A stretch of DNA of 64,000 nucleotides from Arenicola marina (GCA_964019135.1 OZ025265.1:22729143-22793142), one strand, 5' to 3'; counted from the stretch's first letter, positions 1-11,454 are shown. The notes: generated from the sequence alone by a model not told the origin. A program made the numbers and translations.

Positions 1-92
1 ACCCCGTGGTCTAGCGGGTAGCGCGTTCGGCTGTTGTCTCTGTGTGCTCTGCTAGGCCAGAGCAGGTGTGCGGTTCGAACCCCACCTGTGCA
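1..92 (+). mobile_element. tRNA-derived SINE head (cut by the window edge)
   Basis: An A-box-like TGGTCTAGCGGG lies at 7-18 and a B box GGTTCGAACC at 72-81, the internal RNA polymerase III promoter pair. The stretch between them is too long for a standard tRNA, and the T-stem pairs imperfectly, so this is a tRNA-derived SINE head and not a working tRNA gene. The 17 bases GTGCTCTGCTAGGCCAG at 44-60 are identical to the matching part of the minus-strand SINE at 62595-62825, so the two share a head type. The 3' boundary is not clear. Confidence 0.55.
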
Positions 93-299
93 AATGTGTG
101 TCTATGTCTGACTGGGATAATGACTGCATCCCAATCAACATGTATGTGGCTACACCTCTTTCTCTACCATATAGTAAGTCTTTTGTTTGCAGTTCGGGCT
201 TGAACGAATTTATTTAGTTTTAACCTCCAATGAACTTGTGAATTAAAAGTTATGTCTTTGACATAGTTTTTACCTTAATCATTTGCATATTCTGTTCTA

Positions 300-597
300 G
301 TGGCGTATCTCAGTACACCCCCCCCCCCCTCCCCTCCCCGCCCGTCCTCATGCAAGGGGATGTTTCTTAAATTGCCCTTTTTGAGGAATAATGGCAGTTG
401 TTTTGATGCCCTCCCCCCACTGCTCCCTGGTTGTAAGAAGATACATAGGTGGTCTCGTTTTCACACCCTCCCACCTGGTCGTAAGTTTCCAGATACCAAC
501 CAGAAAGCACACCGCCCCCCCCCCCTCCCCCCCACCCTTCCGGTCGCATGTTTACAATGAAAGCCCCCTTCTTAAAATTCCAAGACCCGCCCCTAGT
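300..597. repeat. C-tract-rich dispersed element, copy 1
   Basis: The block begins GTGGCGTATCTCAG and ends AAGACCCGCCCCTAG, and it contains long poly-C runs near 319-331 and 513-533. The same type of ends (GGCGGATC-like left, GACCCGCC-like right) bracket C-tract blocks at 23446-23523 and 30174-30468, which suggests one short dispersed family. The short open frames inside come from the C-runs and are not genes. Confidence 0.35.
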
Positions 598-630
598 TTC
601 AATTTACTAAGATAAAAAAATGGCGGATGG

Positions 631-925
631 TTTCATGATCCTACTACAATACGGATTCATGATACCACTACAATCAGATTCAGGATACCACTACAATACG
701 GATTTGAGGATACCATTACAACACAGAATCATGGTAACACTAGAATAGGGAATCACGACACCCCTAAAATCACTACAATCAGATTCAGCATACCACTACA
801 ATACGGAATTCAGGATACAACTACAACACAGAATCATGGTAACACTAGAATATGGAATCATGATACTCTTTCACAAAAAGATTCAAGACTTCGCTACAAT
901 AAGGATTCATGATGCTACTACAGTA
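631..925. repeat. Degenerate 24/25-bp tandem repeat
   Basis: About 12 imperfect copies of a unit close to GATTCATGATACCACTACAA plus TACG. Copies differ by substitutions (CAT/CAG, ACC/ACA) and small indels, so the array looks old. A single reverse-complement copy of the unit stands alone at 15006-15035. Confidence 0.8.
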
Positions 926-1295
926 GGCGGCGTCTCAAGCAGGATGATTTGGTTCTAAATTTGTACTACTGCGACCACGGCGGCCAAATAAAGTGTCATG
1001 GCGGACTCCCCTGTGGTGCTGCCATGCAATAGACCACTTCGCTAATCGTAGTTTCAATTTTGCCACCGTGAGGCGCCACTGCATGTGCAATGCATTCTGG
1101 GTATTATTTTGGTCTTTGCGATATGTCAAGATGCGTCATTGCCTGACAACGTATTTTGTAAACATTTAGACATGAAATAGTGTCATCTATGTAACGAAAA
1201 TATTACGTAATCTGAATGTAAGTTAGATATGTTCATTCATTTTATACATGCCTTGCCAATAACGTGGAAATATAGTATTTATCTCCATAGAAAAA
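926..1295. other. Unique sequence, nothing recognised
   Basis: Non-repetitive DNA between the 24-bp array and the LINE. Frames are short and show no domain. A TGCATTCTGGGTA stretch near 1089 resembles part of a ZNF143-type promoter motif, but nothing else supports a promoter. Confidence 0.4.
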
Positions 1296-1302
1296 GTCAA
1301 GA
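1296..1302. repeat. Target-site duplication, LINE 3' side
   Basis: GTCAAGA directly abuts the poly(T) run (minus-strand poly(A) tail) and is repeated exactly at 2265-2271 at the other end of the LINE. A pair of short direct repeats is the hallmark of target-primed reverse transcription. Confidence 0.75.
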
Positions 1303-2264
1303 TTTTTTTTTTTTTTAATAAAATGCTTTATTTAGCAATCAACATGAAAATACAGATACATATATCAATTACAAGTAACGAAAAAGAGATCACACTAATT
1401 TTGAAACAATCATGTCAATCATAGAACATATTTCAGGCTTATCGCACTGACTATATGTATATTTTCTAAAACGTAGTTCAGAATAAAAAAAGTTACGACT
1501 AGACAAGTTTCTCGTTGGTACAGAACCGCATTGCATCATAAATTCTTTGTATAAAAGATATGATATCAAATAGATAATAAAAGCTGCATTATTTGCAATA
1601 TTGGTTATAATAATATCAATAAATAAGATCTTTCTGTCTAGTACTTGTTCAACATATGACCAGATATATTTTGCGCGGGGACATTCATACAGAAGATGCT
1701 TAAGGTCATGCTCCTCGTTACATTCTGCGCACTGTGCGTCGTTAGAAAGTTTCCATTTATATAGATTGGCTTTACAAGCCAATATATGGTGTAGGGTTTT
1801 ATAGTTAAACTCAGCTATTTTCTTGTCGAACACGTTCTTAACTTTTCTCAAATAGACATCTTTAAAATCTATATTTTCGTTGGGAAACATTTTTTTCCAT
1901 TTGACTTCCGATGGCGGTTTCGAGATTAACTGTTTACAGTAAGAGGTGTAGTAAGTCTTACTTTTCGTACTAAATGATTTTATCTTGATATTGTTGTTTT
2001 TGTCACTAAATGTTGCTGGGTCGTGGTTTAAAACAGCGCCGCACAACTTTTTTGTGGCTGTCTTCAGTTGGTATAGTTCTTGTAAAAAATTTGCTGTTAA
2101 TGACATGTTCTTAACAAGATAAGATTCACAAATTTTGCCGTCTCTGATTTGGAGGTTTCCTATATCATGGAAGCCTTGTTGATACCATGTATTAAAATAC
2201 AGACATTGTTTGTGCTTGCTGGTTCCATTAGAAATAGTTATATTTTGATTGCCCCAAATGTGCT
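1303..2264 (-). mobile_element. 5'-truncated LINE, probably L1/Tx1-like
   Basis: A 962-bp non-LTR retrotransposon remnant on the minus strand. It ends in a 14-base poly(A) tail (poly(T) at 1303-1316), preceded by an AATAAA-type signal and a 3' UTR of only about 70 bp. It carries the C-terminal part of the reverse transcriptase polyprotein and is bounded by a 7-bp direct duplication GTCAAGA (1296-1302 and 2265-2271). Coding similarity stops where the duplication begins, so the copy was truncated when it inserted. The poly(A) tail and zinc-knuckle C-terminus fit L1/Tx1-type elements; I judge the clade from pattern memory only. Confidence 0.8.
1390..2264 (-). pseudogene. LINE ORF2 C-terminal fragment (post-RT domain with zf-RVT)
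   Basis: Partial coding sequence of a LINE ORF2, open on the minus strand from the 5' truncation point to its stop at 1390, with no internal stop. The N-terminal part reads HIWGNQNI, then YFNTWYQQGF and a DIGNLQIRDGK-like stretch, matching the thumb/connection region that follows the RT domain in L1/Tx1-like proteins. Then come FNYKTLHHILACKANLYKWK and a zinc knuckle C-A-E-C-x7-H-x4-C, the zf-RVT signature. The endonuclease and RT catalytic domains are absent because of the 5' truncation, so it cannot move itself. An ATG at 2104-2106 is internal to the old reading frame and is not a true start. Confidence 0.8.
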
Positions 2265-2271
2265 GTCAAGA
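2265..2271. repeat. Target-site duplication, LINE 5' side
   Basis: GTCAAGA, identical to 1296-1302. Host sequence continues on the right side of this copy. Confidence 0.75.
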
Positions 2272-3102
2272 TAACACCAAAATATTTCCCATAACTCTTT
2301 GCGCCAGTCTCGATTTTTCCAATATGGCATATAATTGCGGAGTCGTGTATGCTGACAGAAGGACGACGCTTTTCCCGGTCCCGATGTAACGAATGACATG
2401 AATAAAATTTGCCCTCATGGGTACATTATGATAACAGAGACTACTAAATCATAACGTCACCTGAAAGTATTGTTGTAATCCACATCACCCAAACGTGCAA
2501 CGAGCCCTTGAGATGGAATGTCCAACTCTCACTGCACGCAAACAGTGGCCCGTAACTGCAGCTACGGTCAACTAAAGATGGCGGAAGGTAGTGCATGTTG
2601 TATGTTGTATTCCTCATTTGTTTGAAACTGGCTGGGCATAGACCGGGACAAATGTTCTACATCGTCCAAAAAAGTTATGAGGCTTTTAGTGTGAAAACAA
2701 GATAACAACCATTGCTTTATAAGTACATCGTAGTAACGTCATGTATAAATCTATTATGTTGCCCGTAACTGAAATTCGGGATTAACCGTAACTCGGGTAG
2801 CTGACAAGATTCAGATACGGTCAACACTGCAAAAACGCTCAAACGCTCAGGTACTAAAAATTGAAGTATAACACACTTGAAGGAAAGTTATGTCGAAAGG
2901 ATCAGATATGACTAAGCAATGACATATTTCTCATGGTTTACCGCGAATTGATAGTTCACCTGACATACCTTCCGCCATCTTGGTGTGTCGCTGTTTGGGG
3001 AAACCATACCACTCGGCTGCGTCCAGTAGGAAAACAAAAACCTGCTTCGACGATAGAACACACCATGCAACGACTCCCGAATCGTATGGTAAGCTACCAA
3101 TA
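2272..3102. other. Unique sequence, nothing recognised
   Basis: No recognisable gene. Two GCCCGTAACT-type phrases (near 2550 and 2761) and AAGATGGCGGAA near 2575 (YY1-like) are visible, but no exon could be framed with confidence. Confidence 0.35.
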
Positions 3103-3383
3103 GACCGATCCAGGCCGTCAATCATTTATTGACGTCACCTTTGCTTTTATCCAATCATGTGGTGAAAACAGGTCTTCCACGTGCGTTATGTCGGACAAAC
3201 AAGTCGGACAAACAAAGCAGCATGTCACTTTCTTGTCAGTTTCAGAGATGAGTACTTCTCACTTGTACCTACCATCAGCTATGATTGTCAATTTCATACT
3301 CACGAGTAAGGCAAAAGGACTCAAGCGTGGGCGGGGCATAGTGTCGGAGTGGGCGGGGCTTAGTGTCGGAGCCTGGATCGGTC
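3103..3383 (+). mobile_element. MITE copy A (Tc1/mariner-like, TA-flanked)
   Basis: A 281-bp non-coding element with terminal inverted repeats GACCGATCCAGGC and GCCTGGATCGGTC, flanked on both sides by TA (3101-3102 and 3384-3385). That is the target duplication expected for Tc1/mariner-type transposition. A reverse-complement relative lies at 33394-33641 with the same termini. The interior holds a CRE-like TGACGTCA near 3132 and two short copies of GTGGGCGGGGC(A/T)TAGTGTCGGAG at about 3330-3371. It has no transposase, so it is non-autonomous. Confidence 0.75.
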
Positions 3384-3385
3384 TA

Positions 3386-3626
3386 TTATCTGTGTGCTCT
3401 AAATTATGGGCAACCAGCCAGTTTAGGATCGAGTAGATTGACAAAATTCACGGCTTGCTAGACGACGAAATATGAACGATGAATCGACAATTAAACGATA
3501 ATTAAACGAGCTTGACGAGGGAAGTAAATATCATAAAGTAGTAAATATCATAAAACAGTTGTATGTAAATCATATAAATTGACGTGTAGGACACTATAAC
3601 CGTGGGCGAGTTGGCACTCTCTAATG
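3386..3626. other. Unique AT-rich sequence
   Basis: Short local duplications (AGTAAATATCATAAA near 3523 and 3539) and no gene signal. Confidence 0.35.
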
Positions 3627-3744
3627 GGCTGTTGATGTTGGTTTTATATTCAGGACCCACTTTTATATATCATATTGCGTCAATGAGAGAAGGAAGGGCG
3701 AGTAGAGCCATGCATATCCCCGGGGGTAACCCCCTACTCTTTGC
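3627..3744 (-). mobile_element. SINE-A, 5'-truncated copy
   Basis: On the minus strand this matches the 3' part of the SINE at 20468-20709 and the copy at 47521-47784: the GGGGTTACCCCCGGGG core, the GGCTCTACTC/CCCTTCCTT segment and the 3' end TCCTGAATAT. The tRNA-like head is missing. The tail continues as AAAACCAACATCAACAGCCC, close to the tail of the copy at 62595. Confidence 0.7.
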
Positions 3745-3779
3745 GGGTTGTTGAGGTATAGCGTTAACTCTTGCTCACC

Positions 3780-5226
3780 TTCAGCCTGAAGCAGTGACCT
3801 TTCATACAGCTCCACCTCCACTTCCTACCCACTTCGCCTCCCCCCCCCCCCCCCGGATCGCTGTCCATCCACCTCCCGTCGCCGGCCACTGACCTTGAGA
3901 TCACTGACCTGAGGGGAGCTGAACCCATTTATCGCCCACCTCAAAACCAATTCCGCCGCCAGGTACGCTGAGTGACTGACCATCCCATCCCCCTCAGCAC
4001 TCCCCGACGTACTTTTATCTTATCGTCTTCACCTTTACCACCATACCCTTCCACACCCATTCACTTATACCAAATTGTCTACTAGTATGCATAGCTGCTC
4101 ACAGTCCAGGCATCTTCAGTCGCTAGATGGCGCCCCGCCTTTGGTTTCAGCCTTATTGACGCCCTCTGGCGGTGAGAGATTACGTTCCAGGTTTCGGACT
4201 TCTCTGTTCTGAACCCCCTTCCCCCGCCCCCACCCACCCCCACACACACACTCCACCCCTGCGCCGTCCCACCCCATCCCTATCCTCCCAACAGCGATGT
4301 TACTTAACCACCATACTGACCGACCGGGGGCCACCCCCCCCCCCCCCCCACTCCCACCACCACCACCCGCTCCTCTCCAGCCACATCATCTCCCCCTGCT
4401 CTCCGCAGGGCGTCGCTAGTCAAGCTCCGCTGAGACCCAATCTCTAGCGGAGGGAGTCGAAGGCAGAGAGCGACCCTCCTCACTCCACCCCCCCCCCCTC
4501 CCCGCCTCCGTTCTAACGCTAGCCATTGGCGATTCGTCCACAGCATGAAGTAATGACAACCCCGTCAACACCTCAAATTGACCTCTCAGCTGTCTATCAA
4601 TGCATTCACTCAGGTGTCACTCAGACACTCTGTTACCAGGGAGTCTTGTCCGGAGGCAGGCGATGCTGGGAGTAACCCACCGCTGGATTACAGGGGGTGG
4701 TGGTGGCGGAAGGGGATGTGGGGGGGGGGGGAGGGGCATACTCTCATCGGCGCCGTACCCCGCCCTTACATGCTGCCTCTAAACCCCACCCCTACACCCC
4801 GCCCGACAGCCGCCCTACTCCCCGCCCTACCCCCCCGCCCTACACCCCACCCCTACATCCCGTCCCAGGTTAATATCTCTCCCTCGTTCCACAGTGTCCA
4901 CTTTCATCCGGAACCATATCGCCACGCACCCCCCCCCCCCCCGCCTTCTCCACCCCCTCTCTTTCCCATCGCCGCCACCGCCCCCCCCCCCTCTCCCTTT
5001 CCCATAGACCCTAAAATCAACCACAACTCTAATAGACTTTCCTAAAGCTCAAGGCCATTGCTTTACACTCTATATGTTTTCTCTGATAACTGTTCTCGGT
5101 CGTGGATCTCTACTTACATGTCCATCCGTTCCACATATCTCTGCCGCCCCCCCCCCCCACTGCCACCCCACCCCCCTTCTCTGCTTCTCATCCCCTTCGC
5201 TCTCCCCTACCTGCCCTCACTCTTCT
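3780..5226. repeat. C-rich low-complexity block
   Basis: Pyrimidine-dominated DNA with several poly-C runs of 9-16 bases (about 3839-3854, 4327-4342, 4930-4943, 4980-4990, 5148-5158) and one poly-G run near 4727. Open frames here are proline/serine- or glycine-rich artefacts. Around 4120-4200 and 4400-4470 the sequence is more balanced, but no gene could be recognised. Confidence 0.6.
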
Positions 5227-8080
5227 GCCTGCCCTACCCCTCTCTTCACGACCTGCCCTACCCCTGTCTCCATGGTCTGCCCTACCCCTCTCTCCACGGC
5301 CTGCCCTACCCTCTCTCCACGGTCTGCCCTACCCCTGTTTCCATGGCCTGCCCTACCCGTATCTCCACGGCCTGCCGTACCCCTCTCTCCACGGCCTGCC
5401 CTACCTTTCTCTCCACTGTCTGCCCTACCCCTCTCTCCAGGGCCTGCCCTACCCCTCTCTCCACGGTCTACCTACCCCTCTCTCCACGGTCTGCTCTACC
5501 CCTCTCTCCACGGCCTGCCCAACCCCTCTCTCCACGGCCTGCCCTACCCCTCTCTCCACGGCCTACCCTACCCCTCACTCCACGGTCTGCCCTACCCCTC
5601 TCTCCACGGCCTGCCCTACCCCTCTCTCCACGGCCTGCCCTACCCCTCTCTCCACGACCTGCCCTATCCCTCCCTCCACGGCCTGCCCTACCCCTCTCTC
5701 CACGGTCTGCCCTACCCCTCTCTCCACGGCCTGCCCTACCCGTCTCTCCACGGCCTGCCCTACCCCTCTCTCCACGACCTGCCCTATCCCTCCCTCCACG
5801 GCCTGCCCTACCCCTCTCTCCACGGTCTGCCCTACCCTTCTCTCCACGGCCTGCCCTACCCGTCTCTCCACGGCCTGCCCTACCCCTCTCTCCACGACCT
5901 GCCCTACCCCTCTCTCCACGGCCTGCCCTACCCCTCTCTCCACGGCCTGCCCTACCCCTCTCTCCACGGCCTGCCCTACCCCTCTCTCCATGGCCTGCCC
6001 TACCCCTCTCTCCACTGTCTGCCTTACCCCTCTCTCCACGGCCTGCCCAACCCCTCTCTCTACTGTCTGCCCTACCCCTCTCTCCACGGTCTGCCCTACC
6101 CCTCTCTCCACGGCCTGCCCTACCCCTTTCTCCACGGCCTGCCCTACCCCTCTCTCAACGGCCTGCCCTACCCCTGTCTCAACGACCTGCCCTACCCCTC
6201 TCTCCACGGTCTGCCCTACCCCTCTCTCCACGGTCTGCCCTACCCTCTCTCTCCAGGGCCTACCCTACCCCTCTCTCCACGGTCTACCCTACCCCTCTCT
6301 CCACGGTCTGCCCTACCCCTCTCTCCACGGCCTGCCCTACCCCTCTCTCTACGGCCTGCCCTACCCCTCTCTCCACGGTCTGCCCTACCCCTCTCTCCAC
6401 GGTCTGCCCTACCCCTCTCTCCACGGTCTGCCCTACCCCTCTCTCTACGGCCTGCCCTACCCCTCTCTCCACGGTCTGCCCTACCCCTCTCTCCACGGTC
6501 TGCCCTACCCCTCTCTCCACGCTCTGCCCTACCCCTCTCTCCACGGTCTGCCCTACCCCTCTCTCCACGGCCTGCCCTACCCCTCTCTCCACGGTCTGCC
6601 CTACCCCTCTCTCCACGGCCTGCCCTACCCCTCTCTCCACGGTCTGCCCTACCCCTCTCTCCACGGCCTGCCCAACCCCTCTCTCTACTGTCTGCCCTAC
6701 CCCTCTCTCCACGGCCTCCCCTACCCCTTTCTCCATGGCCTGCCCTACCCCTCTCTCCACGGCCTGCCCTACCCCTCTCTCCACGGCCTGCCCTACCCCT
6801 CTCTCCACGGCCTGCCCTACCCCTCTTTCCACGGCCTGCCCTAACCCTCTCTCTCCAGGGCCTACCCTACCCCTCTCTCCATGGCCTGCCCTACCCCTCT
6901 CTCCACGGTCTGCCCTACCCCTCTCTCCACGGTCTGCCCTTTCCCTCTCTCCACGGTCTGCCCTACCCCTCTCTCCACGGTCTGCCCTACCCATCTCGCC
7001 ACGGCCTGCCCTACCCCTCTCTCCACGGTCTGCCCTACCCCTCTCTCCACGGCCAGCCCTACCCCTCTCTCCACGGCCTGCCTTACCCCTCTCTCCACGG
7101 CCTGCCCTACCCCTCTCTCCACGGCCAGCCCTACCCCTCTCTCCACGGCCTGCCTTACCCCTCTCTCCACGGCCTGCCCTACCCCTCTCTCCACGGTCCG
7201 CCCCACCCCTCTCTCCACGGTCCGCCCCACCCCTCTCTCCACGGTCTGCCCTACCCCTCTCTCCACGGTCTGCCCTACCCCTCTCTCCACGGTCTACCCT
7301 ACCCCTCTCTCCACGGTCTGCCCTACCCCTCTCTCCACGGCCTGCCCTACCCCTCTCTCCACGGCCTGCCCTACCCCTCTCTCCACGGTCTGCCCTACCC
7401 CTCTCTCCACGGCCGGCCCTACCCCTCTCTCTACGGCCTGCCCTACCCCTCTCTCCACGGTCTGCCCTACCCCTCTCTCCACGGTCTGCCCTACCCCTCT
7501 CTCCACGGTCTGCCCTACCCCTCTCTCCACGGCCTGCCCTACCCCTCTCTCCACGGCCAGCCCTACCCCTCTCTCCACGGCCTGCCCTACCCCTCTCTCC
7601 ACGGCCTGCCCTACCCCTCTCTCCACGGTCTGCCCTACCCCTCTCTCCACGGTCTGCCCTACCCCTCTCTCCACGCTCTGCCCTACCCCTCTCTCCACGG
7701 TCTGCCCTACCCCTCTCTCCACGGCCTGCCCTACCCCTCTCTCCACGGTCTGCCCTACCCCTCTCTCCACGGCCGGCCCTACCCCTCTCTCCACGGCCTG
7801 CCCTACCCCTCTCTCCACGGCCAGCCCTACCCCTCTCTCCACGGCCAGCCCTACCCCTCTCTCCACGGCCTGCCTTACCCCTCTCTCCACGGCCTGCCCT
7901 ACCCCTCTCTCCACGGTCTACCCTACCCCTCTCTCCACGGTCTACCCTACCCCTCTCTCCACGGTCTGCCCTACCCCTCTCTCCACGGTCTGCCCTACCC
8001 CTCTCTCCACGGCCTGCCCTTTCCCTCTCTCCACGGTCTGCCCTACCCCTCTCTCCACGGCCTGCCCTACCCCTCTCTCC
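5227..8080. repeat. 24-bp minisatellite, about 119 copies
   Basis: Contiguous copies of CCCTACCCCTCTCTCCACGG followed by TCTG or CCTG. The main variation is GGTCTG versus GGCCTG; rarer variants are GGCCAG, GGCCGG, GGTCTA, CTACGG and TTTCTCC. Two 25/26-bp units with CTCCAGGGCCTA occur near 6250 and 6850. Because 24 is a multiple of three, all three forward frames and some reverse frames stay open for 0.6-3 kb and read as 8-residue repeats such as [16 protein letters not shown] or PLSPRSAL. This is a property of the period and not evidence of a protein. The plus strand is almost purely pyrimidine. Confidence 0.95.
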
Positions 8081-8139
8081 CTCTCTTTTTGCTCTCTCTG
8101 TTCCCCCCTCCTCCTCTCTGGCCATTTCGCCCCCCCCCC

Positions 8140-8286
8140 CCTGACCGCCACCGGCACCTTGACCACGGCCCTCTCCAGGGACCTGACATTTCACGAGGCC
8201 ATGTTTCTGGTGTTGGTCCAGATGGCCATCGCCCTCCCACAGAAGCGGTTTGATTCCCCTTTGCCCTGACCATCATCCGGTCGTCA
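8140..8286 (+). other. Possible exon remnant after the array (weak)
   Basis: Balanced-composition sequence follows the array. One frame reads [20 protein letters not shown] and then stops at 8268; another frame reads ALTIIRSSG up to a donor-like CAG|GTATGT at 8285-8291. It looks exon-like but needs a frame change to link the two, and I do not recognise a family. Confidence 0.18.
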
Positions 8287-8419
8287 GGTATGTCTATACA
8301 GTCTATACGGAGATGGCCCGCACGTAAGCTTGTGTAGATATAGTCATAGCACATGGAGGTTACGAACGAACGGCAGAAAAGGGTTAGCTGGGAAAGCGAC
8401 GTGCATGGACAGACAAATA

Positions 8420-8655
8420 GAAACAAAGAATCGGACAAAGAGAGAAATAAACTAGGAAGAGATCCAGAGAGAGAAAAGGATCAGAGAGGGAGATATAGAG
8501 GAAAAGATACAGATAGAGAATGAGAGAGAAACCAAGTGAGAGAGAAACAAGGGGAGAAAAAGAGAGGAAGAGAGCGATAGATGGATAGAGACAGAGAAAC
8601 AGAGAGAGTGAGAACGAGAGAGAGGGAGAGGGAGAGAGTGGGGGAGAACGTGAAA
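8420..8655. repeat. GA-rich simple repeat
   Basis: Polypurine sequence dominated by GAGAGA and AGAGAGAAA runs. The apparent leucine/serine-rich frames on the minus strand come from this composition. Confidence 0.85.
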
Positions 8656-9110
8656 GTGACTGAGGGCAACAAGTACATTTATAATCGCGTTGTTTTGTTC
8701 AGTAAGGCCAATGGATAATCCTTTCAAGAAAAGAAAGTAAGAAAACTTGCTATGACGGTTCACAAACAATCGCCTCTTACTTCTTATGACTCGATTGAAA
8801 TTAGATGTAAGGATGCAAATGTGTTTCAAAGCAGTATCGCTCCGAAAGCCATTTTTATAAAGATCCTCGAAGTTCATTATATTATCTGCAGGGGGCAGTG
8901 GAAATATTTTCTCGGGAACTCCTGGCGGAAGATTGATTCCACTTTCTTCTTCCCGTCAAGATATCATATGGACTTAATAGAAATCTGAATTATCAGAAAA
9001 TGGACGACGCGCACATACGAAAAGGGGACTGGGAGGTGAGAGCACGCAAACTGACTAACGCTGCTTGGAGGGACGCAGTGGAAGAGGGTAGTAAAAGAGT
9101 TGTCCATTGT
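8656..9110. other. Unique sequence, nothing recognised
   Basis: Balanced composition with short frames only. No splice-framed exon could be supported. Confidence 0.35.
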
Positions 9111-10130
9111 CGCCACCCCCCCCCCCCCCATCCCCCGCCATCACCGCCACCACCACCATACACCACCGGCTTCTTACGCTTTCGTTTCTCGCATGCATTG
9201 GCCTTCGTCTTTCTGTGTTTTTTTGTTGGCACGGCCTCGAATACTGCAGACCAGAGCCAGCTCTCCGGGATCCGCCGTGTGACAGTGACTATATACGCGG
9301 GTGTGTATATAATTATTTATATACCAGAGGTGAGTCCGTCATTGAGGGGGACATGGAGAGCCAACCTGTCCAGGAACCTGTCAGAGCTATAGATAAAGAA
9401 GTGTTTAGCGGGCCATTCAGTCCGCTAGCGAACTTTCTCCATGGTCCGTCGATCCTGACGGATATACAACCAGTACCCCCCCCCGCCCCGCCCCCCACCA
9501 CCAGCCTGGGGATGGCAGGTATGTGTGGGGGTGCGGGGTGGGGGTGGAGCGGTTGCATCGCACCACGGTGCCATTTAGACCTCCACACCACTCCCATACC
9601 CCCCTCCCCCCGCCCCCACCCCTCCTCCTTCCATCTCCTCTCAGTACCCCGTCCCTGCCTCCCTATCGTTGATAATACCAACATCACCACATCAAGTCCC
9701 CCCCCCCACCCCGGGAACTCTTCTACCCCAACACGCCCTCCCGTCCATCCCCCTCGGCCCCACACCTCGCCCCGTTTCGCCGTCTCTTACCACTTTCAAC
9801 TCAGCGCCCCAGTACCCCTTCCCTCCGCCCCCAAACTGCCCGCCCCCCCCCCCGCCCTCCCTCCCTCTCACAGTCACACCGTCACCCACCCTCAGCACTT
9901 CCAACTCACTCGCTCTTCAATAACCCCCCCCCCCTAACACACACACACACACACACTCCGCACCCCTAGCCCCCTCTCTACTCCCTCTCCCTATCCCTCC
10001 CCCGTCCTCCCCCTCCTCATCCCCCTCCCTCCCGCTTCTCCCCTGCCCCTCCCCTTCTTCCCCCACTCTGCCCCCCTCCTCCCCCTTCCTCCTCTCCCTC
10101 TTCCCCCTCCTCCCCCGCTACCCTAGTTTC
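9111..10130. repeat. C-rich low-complexity block with a CA microsatellite
   Basis: Poly-C runs (about 9116-9129, 9477-9484, 9842-9851) alternate with CCACCACCA and CCCCTCCC blocks. A (CA)n tract lies at about 9938-9956. A more balanced island at about 9180-9470 has no recognisable gene. Confidence 0.65.
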
Positions 10131-10640
10131 CCAGGTACTACTGCCATGTGGTCTGCGGCGGCCGCAGCACACTTCATTGTGTTTATACCTGGCTGGCCCG
10201 CACAGCGTCGCCGTATCGCACCTTGCCACTCATTCATTCACGCTTTTACCCCCAACATCAACATCTTCCCTGGCGCCACGGCTCCCGGTCGACCATTGCT
10301 ATAATGACCAGCAGCGCTACACGCTGACACGTGGTCCCAGTGCATTAATGGATTACTCCACTCAGCTTATACACGTGGGAATCTAAACAGTAAGTACTTA
10401 TCTGCCGCTGGCTTCGGCCGCTGAAGCGATAACTGGGGATTTTAACTTGATAACAAGGAGATATTTGAACTGCTGGCGGACTTCCTCAGTGAAATGTGAC
10501 ATTCATTGTAAGGACTTTTTTGGGGGGGCCACCAGCAGATGAAAAATTACCTTCGAAGGTGATGGCACATATTAAGTGCTAAAAGTGCTAAAAGACCAAC
10601 GGCGGGGGTTTCATGCTCATTTTGTGTTGCGTCTTCATCA
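10131..10640. other. Unique sequence, nothing recognised
   Basis: No repeat or domain recognised. GTGCTAAAA is tandemly doubled near 10575-10592. Confidence 0.3.
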
Positions 10641-10737
10641 CATAGGGTTCAGTGCTTAGTAATCAGAAAGGGGGTAGGGGAGCGGGTAGGGGAGGGGGAA
10701 GGGGAAGGGTTACCTTTATTTACTCACCGATTGCACA

Positions 10738-10885
10738 CAGTGGATCCGGGGAAGTGATTAACAACAAAACCGCCGACCCAGATGGTCATGGGTTCGAATC
10801 TGGGCCCGGGCAGTTAATACGGTGTCTCATCCATTCATCGTTGATTGTCCCCGGGAGGTTCCTTCGCCCAGTTTAGCTCTGAATG
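10738..10885 (+). mobile_element. SINE-B, tRNA-derived, copy 1
   Basis: A B box GGTTCGAATC sits at 10791-10800, preceded by a tRNA-like CCAGATGGTCATG loop. The downstream body CCCGGGAGGTTCCTTCGCCC and AGTTTAGCTCTG matches the fragment at 47975-48058 (CCCGGGAGATCCCTTGGCCC, AGTTTAACCCTGTG). Two dispersed copies sharing head and body support a second tRNA-SINE family distinct from SINE-A. The A box is degenerate and no target-site duplication was found. Confidence 0.55.
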
Positions 10886-11440
10886 GCGTGCACAAAAGTG
10901 GCCTAAAACACTAATTCAGTTTCATTTCCCCCGATATGCTAATATGAAAGCTCAACTCTCGACGTATCTCTACGTGAAAAAATGTACATTTCATATGTAC
11001 ATAGAAATCTGCAACTTATCACAGCCATGCGGGATGACGGAGATGAAAATGGCAACGAATCACATACTCACAGGCTGTGGTTGCGACTAAATGCGGTTGC
11101 ATGAATAAACACACAAGCGAAAACGAAAAATCGCCTGTACTACACATACATAACGACATACACACGCAAAACGGATTAATCGTTAACTGGGTTTCTTTTT
11201 TTAAAAGTGTGAAGTCAGTAAACCGACATGAGAAATGGCATTTCGGTGTCGACGCACTTATCCAGTTTTTGGTCGGGGGTCGGGCGATAATAGGAGAAAG
11301 AACACCCTTTTTCGCCCTGTAGCCGGCGTCTGTCACTCGTCAATTAGACGGCGTGCCATAGGCCCCGGAGGCGGGGAAACACGGGGGCGGGACTGACAGC
11401 TGTCGATTTATCTGGAGCTAATTAGACCAGGACGTAACGG
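10886..11440. other. Unique sequence, nothing recognised
   Basis: Overlapping frames of about 80-105 codons exist on both strands (11019-11336) but show no known motif. Confidence 0.3.
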
Positions 11441-11454
11441 GGATCCGGCGGGCG

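Noticed and set aside
1-92. A functional tRNA gene
   Set aside because: The A-to-B box distance and the stem pairing do not fit a standard tRNA, and the same head occurs in a SINE at 62595.
5058-8269. Very long proline/serine/leucine-rich open frames (up to 1059 codons)
   Set aside because: They arise because the 24-bp unit lacks stops and its period is a multiple of three. Several frames on both strands are open equally, which a real gene would not show.
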